This document shows, piece after piece, positions 7,908-15,088 of a DNA stretch of 20,102 nt. The first letter of the stretch is position 1, and each line of letters starts with the position of its first letter. The position numbers and the translations under genes were made by a program. The notes under the pieces are model-generated. The model did not search any database. It was not told the origin of the DNA and saw only the letters and a list, made by a program, of their open reading frames with translations. Where the stretch lies: NCBI GenBank assembly GCA_946618395.1, contig CAMOLD010000012.1:1-20102 (forward strand), given 5' to 3'. The DNA comes from an uncultured Clostridia bacterium (lineage in GTDB: Bacteria > Bacillota > Clostridia > Oscillospirales > CAG-272).

Positions 7908-8632
7908 CCTTCAAATTCCTCCGCTCTTTCTGCAATATACTGCAAAATAACCGTGTATCCAGCTTCTGTTAAATGGATCCCGTCAGAAGAAAATTCTGCC
8001 CGCAAGAATCCGCTTTCATCGCTCAAAAGCGAGGCAGTATCCCAAAGCGGAACTTTCTCGCTTTCGGCAAGTTCAGCCAGCCTAGCGTTCAGCGACCGAA
8101 TCCAGGAATTGATTTCTTCCGGCGCGCTTTTGAACCTCCATTCCGCCTGCTTTTCGGCAACCGGATAAATGGTTTGCAAAACGATTTGAGTCCCCGGGGA
8201 AGCCGCTTGAATTGACCGGATCAAGGTGCTGTAACAGCGCAAATATCTCTCCTCATCAGAGTGAAACCCGACAATTCCGTTCAGCCCGAAAGAGAGCAAC
8301 AGAACGGGCGGTTTTATTTGCTCAATGGCGTTCAGAAGGGGCATTTTTTCGTTTGTTTGCCCAATCCGAACGTTTTGCAAAAGCGTGCGCGAAGAGAGCA
8401 TTAAGGTTCCGGAATCGGGAGCAAAAACATTGGTTGCGGCATACTCGCCAAGAAGTGCTCCGCGCCGTTTCAGGTGTGCCGTTGTGGACTCGCCAAGGAA
8501 GAAAATCCGACTCCAATCGACCTGTTTTGGGGTATTTTCGGGCGGTTCAAAAGCGGAACAAACAGGGAAAAAACAGGAAAAAAAGAGGAGAAAACTCAAA
8601 AAAATGATCGGACATTTTTTGCCAAATTTCAT
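7904..8632 (-). CDS. Secreted SGNH/GDSL family hydrolase
   Basis: A 242-residue esterase/acylesterase-like protein with an N-terminal signal or anchor segment (about 7-27, possible cleavage near CSA-F). The SGNH blocks are visible: FFLGESTTAHL (44-54) with S49 as nucleophile in a GEST variant of GDS, SFGLNG (114-119) in the place of GxND, and SDGIH (216-220) with D217 and H220. Such enzymes remove or transfer acyl groups on sugars or lipids. The start at 8632 is preferred over the in-frame ATG at 8659 because AAAGGAGG lies five bases before it and the signal peptide begins there. It overlaps the DUF4358 gene by four bases. The substrate is not known; a link to the MBOAT/DHHW pair is inferred from family company. 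Confidence 0.83.
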   Translation of the reverse strand: MKFGKKCPIIFLSFLLFFSCFFPVCSAFEPPENTPKQVDWSRIFFLGESTTAHLKRRGALLGEYAATNVFAPDSGTLMLSSRTLLQNVRIGQTNEKMPLLNAIEQIKPPVLLLSFGLNGIVGFHSDEERYLRCYSTLIRSIQAASPGTQIVLQTIYPVAEKQAEWRFKSAPEEINSWIRSLNARLAELAESEKVPLWDTASLLSDESGFLRAEFSSDGIHLTEAGYTVILQYIAERAEEFEG

Positions 8633-8662
8633 GGGTTCCTCCTTTTGCTCTGTTTTCATTCT

Positions 8663-8690
8663 GTTTTAGTATTTGCGCCTGATTTTTCAA
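8663..8690 (-). promoter_or_regulatory. Possible promoter of the SGNH hydrolase / DUF4358 pair
   Basis: Read leftward: TTGAAA (8685-8690), 16-base spacer, TAAAAC (8663-8668). Moderate match in an AT-rich stretch. Transcription would begin near 8656, just past the alternative ATG at 8659, which supports the start at 8632. Confidence 0.35.
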
Positions 8691-8747
8691 TATCCTACAA
8701 AATAGTCGGAAAAAATGTATAAAAAAGAAAAAATATTCATTTTTTTC

Positions 8748-8775
8748 TTGACAAACAAAATAAAAATAGTATAAT
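8748..8775 (+). promoter_or_regulatory. Promoter of the nusB-argS gene train
   Basis: Perfect TTGACA (8748-8753) and perfect TATAAT (8770-8775) with a 16-base spacer, in AT-rich DNA. It is the strongest promoter in the window. The RNA start should be near 8782, giving a leader of about 66 bases before nusB. No other clear promoter or terminator was seen up to the right edge. Confidence 0.88.
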
Positions 8776-8807
8776 AGATATGAATTATTTAAAGGGAGTT
8801 CTTTTGA

Positions 8808-8903
8808 ATGAATTTTGATTTGAAAGAACGTCGGAAAGGACCCTGTTATGCCGCAAATTTCAAGACGCGAATCCAGAGAGCAGGTTTTAGGATTGCTGTT
8901 TGA
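8808..8903 (+). CDS. Possible 31-codon upstream ORF overlapping the nusB start
   Basis: The ATG at 8808 follows GGGAG (8794-8798) with a nine-base gap and is the first start on the predicted transcript. The frame reads MNFDLKERRKGPCYAANF and on to a TGA at 8901-8903, basic, 31 residues, with no family resemblance. It is out of frame with nusB and runs across its start at 8848. It may be a leader peptide affecting nusB translation or simply chance; there is no sign of conservation to judge by here. Confidence 0.25.
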   Translation: MNFDLKERRKGPCYAANFKTRIQRAGFRIAV

Positions 8904-9264
8904 AACCGAATTTCAACCGCAAAAAACGCCGGAGGAAATCTACCGCCTGGCTGTTGACGACCGCGAGATCGCCGCGGACGCCTATATTCCCGAAGTCTAT
9001 TTTGGCGTTTTGGAGAAAAAGGCGGAAATTGACGCCCGGATCTCCAAATATTCCAAAGGCTGGTCGGTGGACCGCATTGCGCCGGTTACCCGCAACATTT
9101 TGCGCCTTTCGATTTTTGAAATGATGACACGCCAAGATATCCCGGTTCGCGTTTCGATCAACGAGGCGATCGAACTTGCCAAGAAATATGACGACGAAAA
9201 AGCAAAAGCCTTTGTAAACGGCATTTTGAACAGCGTGAAGGACGAGCTTGGAAACCGGGAATGA
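8848..9264 (+). CDS. nusB: Transcription antitermination factor NusB
   Basis: A 138-residue all-helical RNA-binding protein, normal NusB length. With NusE (S10) it binds boxA RNA and supports antitermination of rRNA operons. The typical N-terminus (SRRESREQVLGLLFE, 5-19) and C-terminal signatures (VDRIAPVTRNILRLSIFEM, and RVSINEAIELAKKYDDEKAKAFVNGIL) are present. The ATG is preceded by AAAGGA (8835-8840) with a seven-base gap. It is the first recognised gene after the strong promoter and overlaps the next gene by four bases. The nusB-xseA-xseB-ispA neighbourhood is standard for clostridia. Confidence 0.95.
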   Translation: MPQISRRESREQVLGLLFETEFQPQKTPEEIYRLAVDDREIAADAYIPEVYFGVLEKKAEIDARISKYSKGWSVDRIAPVTRNILRLSIFEMMTRQDIPVRVSINEAIELAKKYDDEKAKAFVNGILNSVKDELGNRE

Positions 9265-10214
9265 ACACTTGTTTTATCGGAATTGATACCAGCAACTACA
9301 CCACCTCCTTGGCGGCTTGCGACGGGGAAGGCAGAGTGTTTGCCAATATTCGCTTTCCGCTTCCGGTTGCCGCTGGTGAGCGCGGGCTCCGGCAAAGCGA
9401 CGCCGTTTTTGCCCATGTAAAAAATTTGCCTTTGGCAATGCAGCAGCTTTCTGATGCCATTCGCGGCAGGCAGATTCTTGCCGTTGGCGTTTCGGAAAGC
9501 CCGCGCCGGTGCGCCGGCTCCTATATGCCGTGTTTCCTTTCCGGCGTTGCGGCGGCGCAATCGTTTGCAGCTCCAATTGGAGCGCCGATTTATCGTTTTG
9601 CCCATCAGGAAGGGCATATCATGGCGGCGCTGTATTCCGCCGGAAAAACCGATTTGGCAAATAGAGAGTTTCTTGCGTTCCACGTTTCGGGTGGAACCAC
9701 CGAGGTGCTTCGCGTTGCGCCTGCGGAAACCGGGTTTTCAGTTTCGGTGATTGGCGGCAGTCTTGATTTGCACGCCGGACAGGCGATAGACCGCATTGGC
9801 GTGATGATGGGCTTGAAATTCCCATGCGGAAAAGAGATAGAAAAGCTTGCCGCAACCTATACCGGTAAAATCCCGTCCGCGCGCGTTTCGGTCAAGGGGA
9901 CCGAATGCCACCTTTCGGGGCTGGAGAACCTTGCCGCCAAACTTTGGAAAGAGAGCAACGACGCCGCTTTTGTCAGCGCTTTTGTATTGGAATTCCTTGC
10001 AAAAACGCTGGAAAAGATGACAGAAGGAGCCGATGAGGGCAGTCCTTTTCTTCCCGTGGTATATGCCGGCGGTGTGATGAGCAATGCGTTTTTGCAGGCG
10101 CGCTTGGGCAAACGCAAAGAGGCATATTTTGCGGCACCGGAATTTTCCGCCGACAATGCCGCCGGAATTGCTCTGCTTTGCAGAAAAGCCTGCATGAAGG
10201 ACGGTTTGATTTAA
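9261..10214 (+). CDS. TsaD/Kae1-like paralog (peptidase M22 family ASKHA protein), function unknown
   Basis: A 317-residue ASKHA-fold protein related to TsaD, which makes the t6A modification of tRNA. Retained features: HQEGH (115-119, matching the metal-binding histidines), LSGLEN (218-223), YAGGV (268-272) and SADNAAGIA (296-304, D298 the third metal ligand). Departures: the family ETSCD(E/D)T motif reads DTSNYTTS (9-16), and SGGHT reads SGGTT (143-147). The SPRRCAGSYMP stretch (80-90) is typical of a clostridial side branch found near nusB and xseA (recalled). It is therefore probably not the housekeeping TsaD, and no tsaB, tsaE or rimI lies nearby. It overlaps nusB by four bases and is followed by xseA after 25 bases. 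Confidence 0.83.
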   Translation: MNTCFIGIDTSNYTTSLAACDGEGRVFANIRFPLPVAAGERGLRQSDAVFAHVKNLPLAMQQLSDAIRGRQILAVGVSESPRRCAGSYMPCFLSGVAAAQSFAAPIGAPIYRFAHQEGHIMAALYSAGKTDLANREFLAFHVSGGTTEVLRVAPAETGFSVSVIGGSLDLHAGQAIDRIGVMMGLKFPCGKEIEKLAATYTGKIPSARVSVKGTECHLSGLENLAAKLWKESNDAAFVSAFVLEFLAKTLEKMTEGADEGSPFLPVVYAGGVMSNAFLQARLGKRKEAYFAAPEFSADNAAGIALLCRKACMKDGLI

Positions 10215-10239
10215 CATTTTCAAAAAAGGAGGAACTTGC

Positions 10240-11451
10240 ATGCGAGCCGACCGGGAACCGCTTTCGGTTTTTCAGTTGAACGAATATTTGCGGATGCGGA
10301 TGGATTCGGACGAACTCCTTTCCGGCGTTTTGGTTCGCGGCGAAATCTCTAATTTTTCCGCGCCTCGCTCGGGGCATTTGTATTTTACCTTAAAAGACCT
10401 TGACGGTCAGATTCGCGCCGTGATGTTCCGCACCCAGGCTTCGCGCCTCGGTTTTGTGCCGGAAGACGGTATGAAGGTGATTGTCAGCGGCCGCGTTTCG
10501 GTGTATTCTGCCGGCGGTCAGTATCAAATTTACGTCAACGAGATCCAGCCGGACGGCGCCGGGATTCTTGCTTTGCAGTTTGAACAACTGCGCCGGAAGT
10601 TGGAGGCGGAGGGGCTGTTTGACCCAGCGCGCAAAAAAGCAATTCCCAAATTTCCGCGGCGCATCGGCGTAATCACTTCGCAAACCGGTGCGGCGATCTG
10701 CGATATACGCAATATTCTTTCGCGCCGCTTTCCTTTGGCGCAATTGATTTTATACCCATCGGCAGTGCAGGGGGAGGAAGCCGCGGAACAGCTGATTTCC
10801 GGCGTGCTTGCCTTTCAGAACTCCGGGCTTGCAGACGTTATCATCATCGGGCGCGGCGGCGGCTCTGCCGAAGATCTTTGGGCGTTTAACGATGAGATTC
10901 TTGCCCGTGTGATTGCCGATTGCTCCATTCCGGTCATTTCCGCCGTGGGGCATGAGGTGGACTTTACCATTTGCGATTTTGTTGCTGACCTGCGTGCGCC
11001 AACTCCTTCCGCCGCGGCGGAGCTTGCCGTTCCGGACATGCAGGAATTGAAACCGATCTTTCTTTCCTATGCCGAGGGAATGCGCCGCAGGCTATTGACC
11101 AAACTGGATGGGGAACGGCGGTATTTGAACCAGCTGGCTTCCTCGCGTGCGCTTTCCAGGCCGGAAGCGCTCCTGGATCCGCTCCGGCTGCACGTTGCCG
11201 ATTTGGAACGGCGTCTTTTGCAATTTGGAAAGCTGTATCTTGCCGGAAAGCGGAATGACCTTGCGCGCGTTGCGGCAAAGCTGGAAGGGATGAACCCCCT
11301 GAAAGTGCTTTCCCGCGGCTATGCGGAAGCGGAAAAGAACGGGGCGGTTGTTTCCTCTGTGAAAGAATTGCAACCAAACGATTCACTTTCCGTCCGTTTT
11401 TCGGACGGCGTTGCCGATGTCATTGTAAAATCGACACACACTTTTTCTTGA
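10240..11451 (+). CDS. xseA: Exodeoxyribonuclease VII large subunit
   Basis: A 403-residue subunit of exonuclease VII, which with several XseB copies degrades single-stranded DNA into oligonucleotides in repair. An N-terminal OB-fold (about 8-105) is followed by the catalytic region with GRGGGSAEDLWAFNDE (204-219), GHEVDFT (237-243) and RAPTPSAAAEL (252-262), then a helical stalk and a C-terminal segment with NPLKVLSRGYA. Shorter than the E. coli protein but within clostridial range. AAAGGAGG lies seven bases before the ATG. Its partner xseB is not adjacent: the two potassium transport genes come between. Confidence 0.95.
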   Translation: MRADREPLSVFQLNEYLRMRMDSDELLSGVLVRGEISNFSAPRSGHLYFTLKDLDGQIRAVMFRTQASRLGFVPEDGMKVIVSGRVSVYSAGGQYQIYVNEIQPDGAGILALQFEQLRRKLEAEGLFDPARKKAIPKFPRRIGVITSQTGAAICDIRNILSRRFPLAQLILYPSAVQGEEAAEQLISGVLAFQNSGLADVIIIGRGGGSAEDLWAFNDEILARVIADCSIPVISAVGHEVDFTICDFVADLRAPTPSAAAELAVPDMQELKPIFLSYAEGMRRRLLTKLDGERRYLNQLASSRALSRPEALLDPLRLHVADLERRLLQFGKLYLAGKRNDLARVAAKLEGMNPLKVLSRGYAEAEKNGAVVSSVKELQPNDSLSVRFSDGVADVIVKSTHTFS

Positions 11452-11468
11452 TGCAGATTGGAGAACTC

Positions 11469-12812
11469 ATGAAGCCAATAAAAATTCACAAAAATATGCC
11501 GGCGGTTGCCTTGCTCTCGCTGGGGTATTTCATCACGGTTTTGATCGGGACTATCCTTTTGGTAATGCCGTTTGCCTCCAAAACGGGTTCAACATCCTTT
11601 ATAAACGCACTTCTGACCGCCACCAGCGCGACCTGCGTGACCGGTCTTACCGCATTTGATACTTTTGCGCACTTCACCCTCTTCGGGCAGATCGTCATTC
11701 TTTGCTTGATCCAGATCGGCGGGCTTGGATTTATGACGGTGATCACGCTGTTTTTTATGATCTTCAAACAAAGGATTGGTATTTATAACCGCACGGTGAT
11801 GATGCAGTCTGCCGGCAGTTACAGCATTTCCAGCGTTCCGAAGCTGATTCGGCGCATCATCATCTTCACACTGCTTTTTGAAGGGTGCGGCGCGGCGATT
11901 CTTGCGCGGGCGCTCTGGCAGGAATACGGCAAACGGGCGGTCTATCTTGGCATTTTCCATTCCATTTCCGCCTATTGTAATGCGGGGTTTGACGTTTTCG
12001 GGACAGGTTCTCTTTCAGCCTATTCTTCCAATCCCACTGTGTTGTTAACCATCATGGCGTTGATCGTTATTGGCGGGCTCGGTTTCCTTGTTTGGGGAGA
12101 TATGCTGGATTGCAGATTCCGGTTTTCAAAATTCCAGTTGCACACCAAAATTGTTTTGGTTGCTACGCTTTTCCTCATTTTTGTTCCGGCGTTACTGTTC
12201 TTCCTATTCGAGTTTACCAACATCGGATTGAATTCCGAATATGCGGGAATGGCATTTGGCGATAAAGTTCTGAATTCTTTGTTCCTTTCGGTGACACCAC
12301 GCACCGCCGGGTTTTATACCTTGGATGTAACAAAACTTTCCCCCAGCGGGCAACTTTTGACAGATATTTTAATGTTGATTGGCGGGAACTCCGGTTCCAC
12401 CGCCGGCGGGGTTAAGGTAACTACAATGGTTGTTGTTATGGCAACGCTGATCTCTTCGGCAAGAAACGAGGAACACATCGTTCTTTTCAAAAGGCACATT
12501 GGAAACAAAGTTGTAAGACAAGCAGTCTCTCTGATGATTGCCTATCTATCCATTATTCTATTGGCAACGATGATCATCGGTATCTACGAGCCGTTTGATA
12601 TCACGCATATTATTTTCGAGGTGATATCGGCAATCGGAACGGTCGGGCTCTCTATGGGGTTGACTGAAAACGCCACGATCCCGACAAAAATCATTATTAC
12701 GTTCTTGATGTATATTGGGCGTTTGGGCGCTTTGACATTGTTTGATTTGATTTTGAAAGACAAGAATAATTCAATTATACAAACTCCTGAAGGGAAGGTA
12801 TTGGTAGGATGA
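11469..12812 (+). CDS. ktrB: Potassium uptake channel subunit KtrB (TrkH family)
   Basis: A 447-residue membrane protein of the TrkH/KtrB/HKT superfamily that forms the ion path for K+ uptake. The four pore repeats are visible: ATCVTGLT (54-61), CNAGFD (170-175), TPRTAGF (276-282) and IGTVGLSMG (389-397), each with the filter glycine. GGNSGSTAGGVK (305-316) matches the mobile gate loop after the third pore. The start at 11469 is preferred over TTG 11448 or ATG 11451 because GGAG (11460-11463) is five bases upstream and the family N-terminus fits. It is followed by its regulator with a four-base overlap. The AT-richer look of this pair compared with flanking genes may hint at a separate origin. 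Confidence 0.94.
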   Translation: MKPIKIHKNMPAVALLSLGYFITVLIGTILLVMPFASKTGSTSFINALLTATSATCVTGLTAFDTFAHFTLFGQIVILCLIQIGGLGFMTVITLFFMIFKQRIGIYNRTVMMQSAGSYSISSVPKLIRRIIIFTLLFEGCGAAILARALWQEYGKRAVYLGIFHSISAYCNAGFDVFGTGSLSAYSSNPTVLLTIMALIVIGGLGFLVWGDMLDCRFRFSKFQLHTKIVLVATLFLIFVPALLFFLFEFTNIGLNSEYAGMAFGDKVLNSLFLSVTPRTAGFYTLDVTKLSPSGQLLTDILMLIGGNSGSTAGGVKVTTMVVVMATLISSARNEEHIVLFKRHIGNKVVRQAVSLMIAYLSIILLATMIIGIYEPFDITHIIFEVISAIGTVGLSMGLTENATIPTKIIITFLMYIGRLGALTLFDLILKDKNNSIIQTPEGKVLVG

Positions 12813-13447
12813 AATCGGTATTGATTATCGGAATGAGCGAATTTGGCAAGCATTTGGCATATCGGCTTTTGGAACTGAAAGCAAGCGTTTGCATTTACGA
12901 TAAGGACAAAGATTTGATTAGTGTGTTGTCCGACGATTTTGAAAACGCTTACGTTGCCGATTGCACCAAAGATGTGGTTTTGCGGGATCTTGGCGTTTCC
13001 TCTTTTGACGTTTGCGTGGTTTCGGTGGGAAAGAATTTTCAAGCCGCATTGGAAATCACGTCTAAATTGCATGAATACGGCGCGAAGTATATCATTTCCC
13101 GCGGCTCAAACGATTTGCAATGCAAGTTTTTGAAAATTGCAGGAGCGGATGAAACGGTGGATCCGCAAAAGGATATTGCAAACAAAATTGCCGTCAAGTG
13201 CACGGCTTCCGGTCTTTTGGATGTGTTTGAAGTTTCGGACGAATACAGCGTTTTTGAGATTCCTGTGCAAAAAGAATGGGTGGGGAAAGCGTTGAAGGAT
13301 ACGGACATCCGCAAAAAATACGACCTCAACGTAATTGCCGTCAAATTTGGGAAAACCATTCTGATCCCCGATGCGAACTATGTTTTCCGGAATGATGATT
13401 CGCTCTTTGTTTTCGGCAAATCCAAAAAGGCAAAAAAGATTAAGTAA
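12809..13447 (+). CDS. ktrA: Potassium uptake regulatory subunit KtrA (RCK domain)
   Basis: A 212-residue cytosolic protein that forms the gating ring under KtrB and, in studied members, senses ATP/ADP and cyclic di-AMP. The N-terminal Rossmann-type RCK_N domain starts with VLIIGMSEFGKHLA (4-17), has the acidic end of strand 2 at D31 (YDKDKD) and VADCTKD (49-55). The RCK_C domain covers about 130-212. The start ATGA overlaps the ktrB stop. Together they make a complete Ktr system. Length is typical. Confidence 0.92.
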   Translation: MKSVLIIGMSEFGKHLAYRLLELKASVCIYDKDKDLISVLSDDFENAYVADCTKDVVLRDLGVSSFDVCVVSVGKNFQAALEITSKLHEYGAKYIISRGSNDLQCKFLKIAGADETVDPQKDIANKIAVKCTASGLLDVFEVSDEYSVFEIPVQKEWVGKALKDTDIRKKYDLNVIAVKFGKTILIPDANYVFRNDDSLFVFGKSKKAKKIK

Positions 13448-13477
13448 ATCTAAAATAACGTGAAAAAAGGAGCAGTC

Positions 13478-13726
13478 ATGGCTGAAAAGAAAAAACAGGC
13501 GGATTTTGAAGCCTCGCTTGCGCGGCTGGAAGAGATTGCACGCCGCTTGGACGGCGGAAACGACGGACTGGAAGCCTCGCTCAAACTTTATGAAGAGGGG
13601 ATTGGCCTTGTGCGCGAATGCACCGAGGCGCTGGACGCCGCCGAGAAAAAAATGAAAATTCTTTCCCTCAAACCGGACGGAACCGCAGTTTTGACCGATG
13701 AGGACGACGGGGAGGACGCAGAATGA
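13478..13726 (+). CDS. xseB: Exodeoxyribonuclease VII small subunit
   Basis: An 82-residue helical protein that coats the XseA stalk. The family pattern is present: FEASLARLEEIARRLDGG, then LEASLKLYEEGIGLVRECTEALDAAE. The ATG at 13478 has AAAAAAGGAG just upstream; a longer frame from GTG at 13460 would place that ribosome site inside the gene, so it is rejected. The ispA start overlaps its stop (ATGA). The acidic tail after about residue 70 is variable in the family. Confidence 0.93.
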   Translation: MAEKKKQADFEASLARLEEIARRLDGGNDGLEASLKLYEEGIGLVRECTEALDAAEKKMKILSLKPDGTAVLTDEDDGEDAE

Positions 13727-14613
13727 CCGGGGAAGCTTTGCAGTTGGCGTTGGACCGCAACGCAACCATGACCGAGCACTTTTTGCATGGTGTTTATGCG
13801 GAAGACCCGGACCTGAAAGTCCTTTTAGACGCGGAACAATACAGCCTTTTCGCAGGCGGAAAGCGGATTCGCCCAACGCTTGTGTTGGAGTTTTGCCGTT
13901 TGTTCGGCGGTCGGGACGAGGCGGCGCTTCCGTTTGCCGCCGCTGTGGAGATGATTCACACCTATTCGCTGATTCATGACGACCTTCCTTGTATGGACAA
14001 CGATGACCTTCGCCGCGGCAAGCCGACCAACCACAAAGTGTTTGGCGAGGCGATTGCCCTTTTGGCAGGGGACGCGCTCCTGACAGGCGCATTTGAAGTT
14101 GCCTCCACCAATACCGCTGTAACGCCGGAAATTGCCGCTATGGCAACCGCCTACCTTGCCGCCAACGCCGGAAGATACGGAATGATCGGCGGGCAGGTGA
14201 TGGATATTGCCGGAGAACACCGCAAACTTTCGGCAGAGGAGCTTTTGAAGCTTCACTCGCTCAAAACCGGCGCGCTGATCAACGCTTCCTGCGTTTTGGG
14301 CGCACTTGCCGCCGGAATTTCGCCGGGGGACAGCGCCATGGAAAAAGTGGTCCTTTACGCCGAAAAGATCGGTTTGGCTTTTCAAATTGTTGACGATTTG
14401 CTGGATCAAACCGGCGATGAAAAACTGCTTGGGAAGAAGACGGGCGCCGACAAAGAGCACGAAAAAAATACCTTTCTTTCCTTTTATACCATCGAAGAAG
14501 CGCAGTTCTATGCCGACCGGCTGACCGCCGAGGCGATTGACGCGATTCGCTCTTTTGAAGAAAGCGAGACCCTTGTTTCGCTTGCAAAATGGCTTGCTAC
14601 CAGAAAAAAATAA
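13723..14613 (+). CDS. ispA: Farnesyl diphosphate synthase (polyprenyl synthetase)
   Basis: A 296-residue soluble enzyme that condenses IPP with DMAPP and then GPP to give FPP, the precursor of undecaprenyl phosphate and quinones. GGKRIRP (45-51), the first aspartate motif DDLPCMD (86-92, DDx4D form) and the second FQIVDDLLD (220-228) are present, with GGQVMD at 156-161. Y and S sit just upstream of the first motif (TYSLIHDD), as in bacterial type II FPP synthases, so a C15 product is expected; GGPP cannot be fully excluded. It is joined to xseB by a four-base overlap, as usual. The dxs gene often found downstream is absent. Confidence 0.93.
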   Translation: MTGEALQLALDRNATMTEHFLHGVYAEDPDLKVLLDAEQYSLFAGGKRIRPTLVLEFCRLFGGRDEAALPFAAAVEMIHTYSLIHDDLPCMDNDDLRRGKPTNHKVFGEAIALLAGDALLTGAFEVASTNTAVTPEIAAMATAYLAANAGRYGMIGGQVMDIAGEHRKLSAEELLKLHSLKTGALINASCVLGALAAGISPGDSAMEKVVLYAEKIGLAFQIVDDLLDQTGDEKLLGKKTGADKEHEKNTFLSFYTIEEAQFYADRLTAEAIDAIRSFEESETLVSLAKWLATRKK

Positions 14614-14626
14614 CCGAGGAATAACA

Positions 14627-15088
14627 ATGAGTCTTCTGAAAAATTATTGGTTTTGGAGCACATTCTCCGCCTGGTTCATCTCGCAGATCATCAAAATCAT
14701 CATTGGACTGGTGACCAACAAACGCCGCAGCTTTTTAACGGTTTTGTTCGGCTCCGGCGGAATGCCGAGCGCGCATACTGCCGGAATGGTTGGTTTGACG
14801 ACGTCGCTGATCATTACCTATGGGGCATCCTCACCGTTGCCGGTGATTACGGGTATTCTGACGTTGATTATTATGACCGATGCAACCGCCGTCCGGTTTG
14901 AATCGGAGCGGCATGCGCGCTTTTTGAACCGCATGGTGGAGGAGGAGCGCGAGCCGATTCCTGACGATGGAAAGCTCTTCCGAACCAATTTGGGTCACAC
15001 GATGGCGCAGGTTGCCGTTGGTTTTGCAATCGGCGTTTGCTGTGCGCTATTATTGTTGTTGCTTCCGTTTCCGATTTTGCAAAAATGA
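14627..15088 (+). CDS. Divergent PAP2 family membrane protein (YuiD-like)
   Basis: A 153-residue integral membrane protein of the DUF212/divergent PAP2 family. SGGMPSAHTAG (43-53), TDATAVRFESERHA (84-97) and LGHTMAQV (122-129) correspond to the phosphatase motifs of PAP2 enzymes, although activity of this branch is not well established. Its position directly after ispA hints at handling of prenyl phosphates such as undecaprenyl pyrophosphate; this is inference. The ATG at 14627 follows CGAGGA (14615-14620) by six bases; a longer in-frame start at 14537 would overlap ispA and lacks such a site. The stop overlaps the tlyA start. Confidence 0.88.
   Translation: MSLLKNYWFWSTFSAWFISQIIKIIIGLVTNKRRSFLTVLFGSGGMPSAHTAGMVGLTTSLIITYGASSPLPVITGILTLIIMTDATAVRFESERHARFLNRMVEEEREPIPDDGKLFRTNLGHTMAQVAVGFAIGVCCALLLLLLPFPILQK

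Noticed and set aside
8728..8791. ATTCA and TGAAT half-sites around the nusB promoter that resemble ARG boxes
   Set aside because: The region is very AT-rich, the half-sites are some 40 bases apart and do not make an 18-base palindrome; chance is the simpler explanation.
9261..10214. Calling this gene tsaD
   Set aside because: Two diagnostic motifs differ from true TsaD and the family context is that of the nusB/xseA-linked paralog, so no symbol is given.
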